A program made the position numbers and the translations under genes. The notes below the pieces were generated by a model. The model had not been told where the DNA came from, made no database searches, and was given only the letters and a program-made list of their open reading frames with translations. From Rickettsiella endosymbiont of Miltochrista miniata (lineage in GTDB: Bacteria > Pseudomonadota > Gammaproteobacteria > Diplorickettsiales > Diplorickettsiaceae), in contig NZ_OZ035017.1 in the NCBI RefSeq assembly GCF_964031245.1, positions 527,402-591,401 on the forward strand: a stretch of DNA of 64,000 nt, in the 5' to 3' direction. How positions within the stretch are numbered: position 1 is the stretch's first letter; every line of letters starts with the position of its first letter. Shown piece after piece: positions 45,836 to 56,528 of the stretch.

Positions 45836-47056
45836 ATGAAAGAAGAAGCTTATCAGCATCTACTAGCCACTGTCGTCAAAAATGCTAGACGTGCAGTGAA
45901 TGCTAACCATGCAAAATCGGATTTTATTTCTAATCTGAGTTATGAATTGCGTACTACCTTAGCTAATATTATCGGAATGGCGCAATTATTGAGTATGGAT
46001 TGTTTGCTTCCTAAACAACAGCGCTATGTAACGGATATCCTCGAAGCAAGCGAAGCTATTTTACCGTTGGTGAACCGTTTACTCAATCTTTCTGAGTTAG
46101 AAGCGCAACATATTGAGTTACAATTCTGCACGTTTAATTTAAAACTTTTATTAGAAAAAGTCATCAATCAATTATCTTATCAGGCAGGGATGCGGCGTTT
46201 ACAGTTAATTTTGGATTATCCAGAAGACATTCCTCTTTTTTGGGTAGGCGATCCCAATCTAATTTATCATATCTTATTTCATTTAAGCAGCCATGCCTTA
46301 ATTAATACTGAGCAGGGTATGGTTGTTATATCAGTGGTTAGTCCTATAAAAGAATTTGCTTCTTTGCAAACCGAAATTATATTCAGTATTAAAGATACGG
46401 GAAAAGGCATGGATGAAGCTGAGTTATTAGCATTAAAAGCTTGTTTTAATCAAGTTAACCCTCGTCGTCGCTATAAGACTTTTAATTTAGGTTTGTCTAT
46501 TATATTAAGTTATTTGCATGTATTAAAAGCGACTTTAGAAGTCGAAAGTACGCTAGGAAAAGGAAGTCATTATAGTTGTCGAATTCCTTTAAAAGAACTT
46601 AAAGAACCACTCGATGATGCATACCTATCAAAGAAAAATAGTTTGACTATTTCTAATGGTATGGCAATACGACTCTTGGTGGTAGAGGATAATGAAATTC
46701 TTCAGCGTATTTATAGTTCTTTTTTGGAAAGGCAAGGAATACTTTATGATATGGCTAGTAATGCTGAAGTGGCTTTAAAGTATTATATGCAAAAACAATA
46801 CGATCTTATTCTGATCGACATTGCTTTGCCGGATAGCGATGGTATGGCTATTACACAAATCATTCGCCAGCAAGAAACAGGTAGCGAACGTATTCCCATT
46901 ATTGCCTTAACGGCTTACGGTCAGCCAGCGGATCAACAACAATTTCTTCAAGCCGGTATCGATGAAGTATTGGTTAAACCTATTAAGATAGAAGAAATGA
47001 ATTATTTATTAGAAAAATGGATCCCTAAAGTGGCTTGTAGGTTCGAAGTAACTTAA
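45836..47056 (+). CDS. Degenerate hybrid histidine kinase with intact receiver domain
   Basis: A 406-residue cytoplasmic protein with no membrane segments. The H-box region AKSDFISNLSYELRTTLANIIGMAQLL aligns with hybrid kinases (NMSHEIRTPLNGIIGMAQLL), but the phospho-accepting His is Tyr36 and the following Pro is Thr. The ATP-binding domain has a recognisable G1 box (IKDTGKGMDE), but the N-box Asn is replaced (FHLSSHALI). The C-terminal receiver (about 275-395) is complete: VVEDN, LILIDIALPDSDGM (phospho-acceptor Asp), ALTA, VLVKPI. The ATG at 45836 follows AAGGA and is preferred to the TTG at 45806. It starts 46 bases after prfC. A pseudokinase signalling role is inferred. Confidence 0.85.
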   Translation: MKEEAYQHLLATVVKNARRAVNANHAKSDFISNLSYELRTTLANIIGMAQLLSMDCLLPKQQRYVTDILEASEAILPLVNRLLNLSELEAQHIELQFCTFNLKLLLEKVINQLSYQAGMRRLQLILDYPEDIPLFWVGDPNLIYHILFHLSSHALINTEQGMVVISVVSPIKEFASLQTEIIFSIKDTGKGMDEAELLALKACFNQVNPRRRYKTFNLGLSIILSYLHVLKATLEVESTLGKGSHYSCRIPLKELKEPLDDAYLSKKNSLTISNGMAIRLLVVEDNEILQRIYSSFLERQGILYDMASNAEVALKYYMQKQYDLILIDIALPDSDGMAITQIIRQQETGSERIPIIALTAYGQPADQQQFLQAGIDEVLVKPIKIEEMNYLLEKWIPKVACRFEVT

Positions 47057-47769
47057 GCGAGTTGTTTTATTTGTAAACGTTCTTGCTCTAGAGAGATCTG
47101 CACGCTGCCTTTGTTCAATGTTTGCTGTAAATCGTGTAAATCTTCACTTAACCAATAATGACCGGCAATTGCGACCAGCTCAGCTTCTAAGTTTTGGCAA
47201 AAAATACGTGCCTGTTGATTTCCAGAGACGCCGGCAAGGGCTCGACCTTTTAATCGACCGTAAATATGGATGTTACCATCAGCTAACAGCTCTGCTCCCG
47301 GGCTAACAGAAGCAATTACAATCAAATCACTATTTTTAGCATAGATTTGTTGTCCAGATCGCACAGGTTGTGTAATCACCTTAGAGTTAATACTAGGAGT
47401 AGGAGCGTTTGTCTTGGGCGTGGTGTCGGTAGTTTCAGTTTTTATATTGGCCAGGATAGCAAGACCTGATTGTATGGCAAAGGTTTGTTGCTCAGCCGTA
47501 CCTCCGCGTATTCCGACAGGAATTAAACCATAGCCACGTAGGCAGCTGATAATAGCCGGAAAATCGATGGGTCCGCATGGAGTTGGTAAGGAAAATAAAT
47601 CCAAAATGATAGGTAGCTGTTGGAAAAAGCGTGGAGTTTGCTCAACTAAGGGTTTTAATTGTTGATGAACCAATTGCGCGTCAGGGTTTAATAAGTGAAA
47701 AGTTGTTAGTGTGAATAGACTTGCCTTTAATTTAAAGGCTTCTTGTGATGTTCCCATCAAACTGTGCAT
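47053..47769 (-). CDS. minC: Septum site-determining protein MinC
   Basis: Inhibitor of FtsZ assembly that keeps division at mid-cell. The 238-residue product has the N-terminal FtsZ-interacting domain (FKLKASLFTLTTFHLL to FDF-like LDLFSLPTP) and a C-terminal beta-helical domain with VSPGAELLADGNIHIYGRLKGRALAGVSGN, the MinC signature that binds MinD and the septum. A Thr/Pro-rich linker near residues 112-130 joins them. Its stop overlaps the convergent kinase gene by four bases. minD and minE are not adjacent in this window, although they usually follow minC. Confidence 0.93.
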   Translation of the reverse strand: MHSLMGTSQEAFKLKASLFTLTTFHLLNPDAQLVHQQLKPLVEQTPRFFQQLPIILDLFSLPTPCGPIDFPAIISCLRGYGLIPVGIRGGTAEQQTFAIQSGLAILANIKTETTDTTPKTNAPTPSINSKVITQPVRSGQQIYAKNSDLIVIASVSPGAELLADGNIHIYGRLKGRALAGVSGNQQARIFCQNLEAELVAIAGHYWLSEDLHDLQQTLNKGSVQISLEQERLQIKQLA

Positions 47770-47880
47770 AAATAGTCCACCTAGTCACTTTATAGAATGT
47801 CGAAATGAAGTAGGCATTATATACATATTGCACATCAAGATGCGAACAAAGCTCTCACGTCCACAATGATAGAGGACTAA

Positions 47881-47935
47881 CGTCGTGGCGAGCGAATGCC
47901 TAGATTGTCGCGCACCTACGGTGCTCGCAATGACG
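47881..47935. repeat. Family B palindromic repeat, copy 6 (short form, reversed)
   Basis: A 55-bp element from CGTCGTGGCGAGCGAA to GGTGCTCGCAATGACG. It is nearly the reverse complement of copy 4 (40071-40124). It lies in the 256-base space between the divergent minC and fadD genes; nothing else is recognised there. Confidence 0.88.
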
Positions 47936-48028
47936 AGTAAATTATTTGATCATTTCACCTCTTCAACTAGGAGCGGTCTATACTAAAACTTAGGGAAGAC
48001 TCGCCTTTAATTTTCTAGGTGGTGAATG

Positions 48029-49687
48029 ATGGAAAAAATTTGGCTGAATCGTTACCAGCAACAAGTTCCTGCTGAGATTAATCCTGATATTTATCAGTCA
48101 CTCGATCGTTTATTTGCAGATGCGTGCGAAAAATTTCATTCGCTGCCGGCATTAAGTTTTTTTCAGCAAACGATTAGCTATGGGCGATGGGCTGAATTAA
48201 GTTGTTGCTTAGCCGCTTATTTGCAACAGCAATTGAAGTTGAGTAAAGGAACTAAAGTGGCACTGATGCTCCCTAATTGTCCACAATATATGATATCGAT
48301 TTTTGCAGTGTTGCAAGCAGGTTTGGTCGTCACCAATGTCAATCCATTTTATACCGAACCAGAATTCACACAACAAATCGATCATTCACAAGCGGAGGTG
48401 TTAATCGTACTAAATAATTTTTTACCTAATATAATCCATGTGCTAAAAAACACACATGTTAAATATGTCATTACTACTCATTTAGGCGATATGCTTACTT
48501 GGCCGCGGTCTTGGTTAATCAATGTTTCCGCGTGGTGGAGTATCAAAAACCGAAAACAAAAAAATTCAGCGATTGTTCCGATTGATTTTCTAATGGCCAT
48601 AAAAATCGGTCAGAACTTGACACTATCCTCGGTGGTAATCAAAAGAGAAGACCTTGCTTTTTTACAGTATACCGGCGGTACGACGGGAGCTCCTAAAGGC
48701 GCAATGCTAACCCATCGTAATATGTTAGCCAATATAGAACAATTAACGGCTTGGGTTAGGCCTATACTGCATGAAGGTCAAGAAATATTTATCACCGCTT
48801 TACCGTTGTATCATATTTTTTCTTTGATGGTTAATGGACTCATGTGTGTGCGTTTAGGGGGTACGAATTGTTTAATTCCCGATGCGCGCAATATAAAACG
48901 ACTCATTCAAACGCTTGCAAAGACACCCTTTAGTACATTGTTAGGCGTCAACACTTTATTTAAGGCGCTACTCAGACATAAAGCGTTTACAAAATTAGAT
49001 TTCAGGAATTTAAAGATCGCTTTAGGAGGAGGGGCTCCTTTGCAATCTACGGTTAAAGTTTGCTGGAAGCAGATTACTGGAAAATTATTATTCGAAGGTT
49101 ATGGTTTAACCGAAGCGTCTCCTGTGGTCTGTGCTCCGCCTTGGGATTTAGTGGTAGCCGGCGATCATGTCGGCTTACCACTTCCTTCCACGAATATTCG
49201 TCTTTGCGATGCTAAAAAAAATGAAGTGGGGTTGGGTGAAATAGGTGAATTATGCGTGAAAGGTCCTCAAGTCATGCAAGACTATTGGATGCAAGCGGCG
49301 GATGTTGAATATGCATTAACAACAGACGGTTGGTTATTAACTGGAGATTTGGCACGTATCGATCATCAGGGTTTCGTTTATATCATAGGACGTAAAAAAG
49401 AATTGATTTTAGTTTCGGGTTTTAATGTCTATCCAGAAGAAATTGAACAAGTTATTCAACAAAACCCTAAAGTAAAAGAGGTCGCGGTGATAGGCGTTCC
49501 ATCGGATAAAACGGGTGAAGCAATTAAAGCTTTTGTTGTGAGAAAAGATGAAAGTTTAACAGCAGAAGAGCTATTAAATTATTGCCGAGCGGCGCTGACT
49601 AGCTATAAGTTACCTCATGAAATTAAATTTTTGAATCATCTGCCAAAATCTGCTTTGGGAAAAATATTAAAAAAAAATTTACATTAA
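48029..49687 (+). CDS. fadD: Long-chain fatty-acid-CoA ligase
   Basis: Activates fatty acids to acyl-CoA at the inner membrane for beta-oxidation. The AMP-binding signature is YTGGTTGAPKGAMLTHRNM near residue 215, followed by the L-motif GYGLTEASPVV, the Asp of TGDLARID and the FACS motif region IGRKKELILVSGFNVYPEEIE near residue 450, ending with the catalytic Lys in LPKSALGKILKK. Length of 552 residues is close to E. coli FadD (561). Two adjacent ATGs (48026, 48029) follow AGGTGG; either may be used. The gene stands alone. Confidence 0.94.
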   Translation: MEKIWLNRYQQQVPAEINPDIYQSLDRLFADACEKFHSLPALSFFQQTISYGRWAELSCCLAAYLQQQLKLSKGTKVALMLPNCPQYMISIFAVLQAGLVVTNVNPFYTEPEFTQQIDHSQAEVLIVLNNFLPNIIHVLKNTHVKYVITTHLGDMLTWPRSWLINVSAWWSIKNRKQKNSAIVPIDFLMAIKIGQNLTLSSVVIKREDLAFLQYTGGTTGAPKGAMLTHRNMLANIEQLTAWVRPILHEGQEIFITALPLYHIFSLMVNGLMCVRLGGTNCLIPDARNIKRLIQTLAKTPFSTLLGVNTLFKALLRHKAFTKLDFRNLKIALGGGAPLQSTVKVCWKQITGKLLFEGYGLTEASPVVCAPPWDLVVAGDHVGLPLPSTNIRLCDAKKNEVGLGEIGELCVKGPQVMQDYWMQAADVEYALTTDGWLLTGDLARIDHQGFVYIIGRKKELILVSGFNVYPEEIEQVIQQNPKVKEVAVIGVPSDKTGEAIKAFVVRKDESLTAEELLNYCRAALTSYKLPHEIKFLNHLPKSALGKILKKNLH

Positions 49688-49796
49688 ATAATTTTTAATT
49701 ATTATTTTAAATTTAATTGACAATTTTATTTAATAAAAGTAGCCTATTGATTAATTAAAATAATACCCATTAAAAATAATAATAAAAGAGGTATTT

Positions 49797-51371
49797 ATGT
49801 TTTCTTATAGATACGATGATTTTTTAAAAGAATATGAAAGAGAATTAAATGAAATTTCCATCAAAAGTCTTTACTATAAACAATTCCTTCAGTCTGCAGT
49901 AGAAAAATTTTTTGGTAAAATTGAAAAAAAATATCTTGAATATTATTTTATAAATTTTGATAAAAAAAACGTATTCACAAGCCAAATTCAAGAAAATGCT
50001 TTCACTTATTTAATGAAACTGACTGTTCAAAAATACAGAAGACCTAGTGATTTTATTAATAAAGTGTTTCCAGATTATGTAGAATCTGAATTAACACCCA
50101 AATCCGCTTGGTTAATTATTCGTTTATTTCATGTTTTTATTTCTTGGTTTATCAAGCCTAAATTAAATCTTAAGAATTTTTCAGATGCAAAAAAAATGTT
50201 ATTTGCCGTGAGAAGAGTGCAAGAAGGTAGAGATAAAATGGACGATGAAGAATTTAATAATGCATTGGATATAATTGTAATTAAATTTCTTCATGGTGAA
50301 AAAATTGTATCGCCATCGTATATTCCCATTAATAAAACAAATTTGTCGGAGGAATGGGAGGCCTATAAAAATAATCCATCACATCAATTCCATTGTTTAG
50401 ATATGGATAATTTATTACATTGCTTAACTTCTAGAATAAGCTCTTTAGAGAATTCGGAGGAAAAAAATTACTTATTTTGCGTTTTACCTGCTTTAAAGGA
50501 TTTTGTTTACAAAAAGGATTTATTATCATTTAGAGAAAAATACCAAGAAATATTTGATTTTTTAAAGAAAAATACTGGTAACAAAAACCTGGAAATAACC
50601 CAGAGTATAAAAAATATTTCTTTAAAAATTATACAAAGATTTTATATTTTAAATAAGAAATTTTTGGCGAACGAAAATATTTATTTACCCAATAATTTAA
50701 TCAAAGAAAAAATTGAAAAAATGAAATTTTATTATGAAGCATATAGGGCAAATTGGGAAAAATATTATGTTGTTAAAGCAACTACTGCTAATTATTATGA
50801 AATCCTAAATTCCTTAGAAAATGTTCTTTACGATGTTTCCTTTATTCGAGATATCAGTGGCGTGGCAGGAAATATTAACATACATCAATGTATAGAAATT
50901 TTGCAGCGGCTTAAAAATTTTTCTGAAAACGTTATCCTTAAAAATTTATCCGAAGATATGATTAGCTTAAGTGAATTAATCTCCCATGAAATGTCATTTC
51001 TTCAACCTGAAGCAATTGAAGAATATAATCAAATACGCTTGTATGATTCTGCTGAATCGGATGAAGAATGGGATGAGGAGTGGGATGATGCATCGGATAT
51101 TTCTGAGAGCCCGAATGTGGTTCAATTAGAACAAGAACAAGATTTAAATAGAGATGAGTTTATAACAAATACAGATAATCAATCAGATAGTGGTATTTCA
51201 GATGAAGAGGAAAATAATTTAGATCATCATACCCGATCCACTCAGTTGCCTACCACTACGCCATTTTGGCAAGCCTCATTTAATAGGCCAAAGGAGCAGT
51301 TCGTCATTGCAAGCGCCGAAGGCGCGCGGCAATCTATGGATGGCCACGCTCATTACATTCGCTCGCCATGA
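49797..51371 (+). CDS. Orphan 524-residue protein, possible effector, C-terminus formed by a repeat
   Basis: An unrecognised AT-rich gene. The product is mostly helical and Lys/Glu-rich, without signal peptide; residues about 100-115 (AWLIIRLFHVFISWF) are hydrophobic and might be a single membrane segment. Residues about 415-480 are strongly acidic (SDEEWDEEWDDASDIS and further Asp/Glu clusters). The last 23 codons and the stop lie within repeat B7 (51302-51373), so the original C-terminus has been replaced. SD AAGAGG is near the ATG at 49797. Orphan, low-GC, helical and acidic-tailed proteins are typical of Dot/Icm substrates in Legionellales, which is an inference only. Confidence 0.7.
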   Translation: MFSYRYDDFLKEYERELNEISIKSLYYKQFLQSAVEKFFGKIEKKYLEYYFINFDKKNVFTSQIQENAFTYLMKLTVQKYRRPSDFINKVFPDYVESELTPKSAWLIIRLFHVFISWFIKPKLNLKNFSDAKKMLFAVRRVQEGRDKMDDEEFNNALDIIVIKFLHGEKIVSPSYIPINKTNLSEEWEAYKNNPSHQFHCLDMDNLLHCLTSRISSLENSEEKNYLFCVLPALKDFVYKKDLLSFREKYQEIFDFLKKNTGNKNLEITQSIKNISLKIIQRFYILNKKFLANENIYLPNNLIKEKIEKMKFYYEAYRANWEKYYVVKATTANYYEILNSLENVLYDVSFIRDISGVAGNINIHQCIEILQRLKNFSENVILKNLSEDMISLSELISHEMSFLQPEAIEEYNQIRLYDSAESDEEWDEEWDDASDISESPNVVQLEQEQDLNRDEFITNTDNQSDSGISDEEENNLDHHTRSTQLPTTTPFWQASFNRPKEQFVIASAEGARQSMDGHAHYIRSP

Positions 51372-51373
51372 CG
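51302..51373 (+). repeat. Family B palindromic repeat, copy 7, inside the 3' end of a gene
   Basis: A 72-bp copy from CGTCATTGCAAGC to GCTCGCCATGACG with the internal GCGCGCGGCAATC and GATGGCCACGCTCATTAC blocks. It is read in frame by the orphan gene at 49797, encoding about VIASAEGARQSMDGHAHYI and supplying its TGA stop. Confidence 0.92.
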
Positions 51374-51391
51374 GTGTGAAGTTTTTAGAAG

Positions 51392-52807
51392 TTACATTTT
51401 TTTGGGAAAACGGACTTCAACTTGGAGTCCAGTACCTTCTTCGGGTGTATCTAGGGCTACCGATCCTTTATGTAGTTTTGCAATTTGTTCTACGATAGCC
51501 AGTCCTAAACCACTGCCTTGTGCATTCGTTCCTAAGACACGGAAAAAACGTTCAAAGACACGCGCACGTAATTTATCGGGAATACCCGGTCCGTTGTCTA
51601 TTACTTGTAAGATGATGGAGTCCGATGCCTTAAAGATAAGGACCTTAATAATCCCTCCTTTAGGAGTATAACGAATGGCATTATCGACTAGGTTGCGGAT
51701 TAATACGTGTAAACCCGTGGTATTACCTAGCAGTTTATAATCAGATTCTTTTGCAATTAATTCAATTTCAATCTGTTTAAGAATAGCTTGTGGCGCTAAT
51801 TGCGCGATAACTTCAGCCGCTATGCGTGACAAGTTCACTTGTGTAAAGTGTTCCGGCATGATGGTTTCTGGGCTTAAGCGACACAATGTCAGTAATTGTT
51901 GGATGACATGTGAACAACGATCAACGCTCGCAATGACTTGCTTTAAATGCATATAGCATTCTTGTGGATCCGTAGTTTTTAGTGCTACTTGTGCTTGTGT
52001 TTTTAAAGCAGCGAGAGGCGTATGTAATTCGTGAGCGGCATCAGCGGCAAAACGCTGTTCGCGTTCGAATGCCTGTTGTAAACGTAAAAAAAGTTTATTC
52101 AGTTCGTCCACCAAGGGACTTATTTCTACAGGAACTTCATTTAAATCTACGGGATCTAAGTGATCAGCCGCTCTTTCAGCCATTTCTTTAGCAAAAAAAC
52201 GAATACTTTTTAATCCGCTACCTATGATTAACCAAATAAACATTCCGGATAAAGGGTAAATAAATAGTGTAAGATAAGTATCGCTGACAAGCATGTCATG
52301 GATCATGGTATGACGCGCCGCGTACTGCTCTGCTAAGACCAAAATGACACCGCGGTTACTATCGTAAATGGTAAAAGTACGCCATTCTTGGCCATCGATA
52401 ATTTTATCGCTGAGTCCTGGTTTACTAATGAGGGGTGTTGTCGGCGTTTTTTCTGAGCTTAATAACAACTTACCATCGCCATCCCACAATTGAAATTTAT
52501 AACGTAATTGTTTTTGAGTGATATCCGTTAAATTTGGGAGCTTGGCTAAAGAGAGATTTTTTTTTGAAAGATTTCCCGTATTGAGCTGTGATTGAATGAC
52601 TCTAAGCGTTGCGGGCGTTAAGAAGCGCGGGTTATTAGTGATGGTTTTAAGCAGCGAGCCCGTTTCCACCAATAAATTATCCAGACCCACATTAATAGCT
52701 TGAGTGTCTATGTAATAATTACCAAAAGCGGTGATGATGATAGTTGCGATAACCGTACTTAATAGATTAAACAGTAAAAAGCGTCTAATCGAAAAAATAG
52801 TAAACAT
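51392..52807 (-). CDS. Sensor histidine kinase (PmrB/QseC-like)
   Basis: Membrane sensor of an OmpR-type two-component system. Two membrane helices (residues about 8-30 and 160-183) flank a periplasmic sensor of about 130 residues. A HAMP-like linker (FAKEMAERAADHLDPVDLNEVPVEISPLVDELNKL) leads to the H-box FAADAAHELHTPLAALKTQAQVAL with the phospho-accepting His near residue 247, N-box LVDNAIRYTPKGG, G1 VIDNGPGIP and G2 GSGLGLAIVEQI. All are intact. The gene begins at the stop of the response regulator (one-base overlap). In Coxiella and Legionella the PmrAB pair controls the type IVB secretion genes; orthology is inferred. Confidence 0.87.
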   Translation of the reverse strand: MFTIFSIRRFLLFNLLSTVIATIIITAFGNYYIDTQAINVGLDNLLVETGSLLKTITNNPRFLTPATLRVIQSQLNTGNLSKKNLSLAKLPNLTDITQKQLRYKFQLWDGDGKLLLSSEKTPTTPLISKPGLSDKIIDGQEWRTFTIYDSNRGVILVLAEQYAARHTMIHDMLVSDTYLTLFIYPLSGMFIWLIIGSGLKSIRFFAKEMAERAADHLDPVDLNEVPVEISPLVDELNKLFLRLQQAFEREQRFAADAAHELHTPLAALKTQAQVALKTTDPQECYMHLKQVIASVDRCSHVIQQLLTLCRLSPETIMPEHFTQVNLSRIAAEVIAQLAPQAILKQIEIELIAKESDYKLLGNTTGLHVLIRNLVDNAIRYTPKGGIIKVLIFKASDSIILQVIDNGPGIPDKLRARVFERFFRVLGTNAQGSGLGLAIVEQIAKLHKGSVALDTPEEGTGLQVEVRFPKKM

Positions 52808-53478
52808 TAATTATTTTCCTTCTCCGCCATATACCCCACACCACGTATGGTTCGAATAAAGTTGGTGTCTACTAATTTCTTTCGTAAATTATGAACGTGT
52901 ACTTCTAATGTATTACTGTCAATTTCGTCGCCCCAGCCATAGAGGCATTGATTAAGCGAGTCACGCGAGACAACATGGCCGGCATTTTCTAACAATTTTT
53001 GCAGTAAACTAAATTCACGACGAGACAAACTAATCGCCAACCCTTTGAGTGTGACGGTAAATGAGCTGGGATCTAATTCGATATCGCGATAGGTTAGTAG
53101 GGGGGAGGCGCGGTTGCTGGAAAAACGTCGCTGTAACGCCCGAATTCTGGCAGATAGTTCATCTAAGTCAAAAGGCTTAGTTAAATAATCATCAGCGCCA
53201 CTATCTAAGCCCTTTATTCTATCTTCGATGGCATGACGCGCTGTTAATATCAGTACAGGCATGGTGATGCCCGCTGCACGCATTTCGCGTAGGACAGTTA
53301 ATCCAGGTAGACCTGGTAAATTTAAATCGAGTAGGATGACATCAAATGTTTCTGTCTTGATAGAGCTTAAGGCAGTTCGGCCATCGGTGAGCCAATCAAC
53401 CGTGTAGCCATATTGTTTCAGCCCTTTGTGAATCCCATCACCTAATGCTCCATCATCTTCAACTAATAGAATGCGCAT
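52807..53478 (-). CDS. OmpR-family response regulator (PmrA/QseB-like)
   Basis: DNA-binding partner of the adjacent kinase. Receiver domain: acidic pair in ILLVEDDGALG, phospho-acceptor Asp51 in VILLDLNLPGLPG, conserved Thr in ILTAR and Lys in YLTKPFDLDEL. The C-terminal winged helix contains SRREFSLLQKLLENAGHVVSRDSL and the recognition helix SNTLEVHVHNLRKKL. The ATG at 53478 gives the standard MRILLVEDD start and lies six bases after GAGG; the in-frame ATG at 53490 is rejected. 223 residues. Repeat A4 lies 24 bases upstream. If orthologous to PmrA, it may control effector and secretion genes. Confidence 0.89.
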   Translation of the reverse strand: MRILLVEDDGALGDGIHKGLKQYGYTVDWLTDGRTALSSIKTETFDVILLDLNLPGLPGLTVLREMRAAGITMPVLILTARHAIEDRIKGLDSGADDYLTKPFDLDELSARIRALQRRFSSNRASPLLTYRDIELDPSSFTVTLKGLAISLSRREFSLLQKLLENAGHVVSRDSLNQCLYGWGDEIDSNTLEVHVHNLRKKLVDTNFIRTIRGVGYMAEKENN

Positions 53479-53502
53479 AGTTTGCCTCATTATTGTTATT
53501 TT

Positions 53503-53590
53503 TATACTCTTCGCATTTGAACTTTTATCTGTGTTGCCGCATATTTCACTACGCGGCCCACTTCCAAAAAATCCAATTGCTATGAGTCTA
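53503..53590 (-). repeat. Family A MITE-like repeat, short copy 4, upstream of the response regulator
   Basis: An 88-bp version with TATACTC at one end and a decayed GAGTCTA at the other, with the inner TTGCCGC and CCAATTGC blocks. In the direction of the response-regulator gene it ends GCGAAGAGTATA 24 bases before the ATG, the same polarity as the other three copies. The divergence at its distal end suggests an older insertion. Confidence 0.83.
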
Positions 53591-53655
53591 TTAAGCTCGC
53601 ACTTAAAGATGCATATCTTTCAATTCATAGCGAACGGTAAATTCACTACGAGACG

Positions 53656-53695
53656 ATTGCACAGCAAGATGCCTGTTAGCACCTTGTTGTGCAAT
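53656..53695. other. 13-bp stem hairpin in the gap after ligA
   Basis: ATTGCACAGCAAG (53656-53668) pairs with CTTGTTGTGCAAT (53683-53695) over 13 positions with one G-T type mismatch and a 14-base loop. A shorter palindrome, ATTACC-AAAAT-GGTAAT (53715-53731), follows next to the ligA stop. Neither has the T-run expected of a terminator for the minus-strand ligA transcript. A decayed repeat or a terminator of another type are possible. Confidence 0.5.
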
Positions 53696-53732
53696 GGGTA
53701 ACTGCTATTTTTTTATTACCAAAATGGTAATT

Positions 53733-56412
<2,680 letters not shown>

Positions 56413-56528
56413 TACATTGATACCTCTCGTAGGAAATAATATTTTTGGAAGAAAGAAAACGCTCGAGCTATTAAAGTTTCCATATGGCTTCCCATCGTAT
56501 CATCTAAAGTACCTGACTCATTGTAGGC

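Noticed and set aside
51307-51498. Open frame containing MATLITFARHD across repeat B7
   Set aside because: Same repeat-derived artefact, and it overlaps the end of the sensor kinase gene on the other strand.
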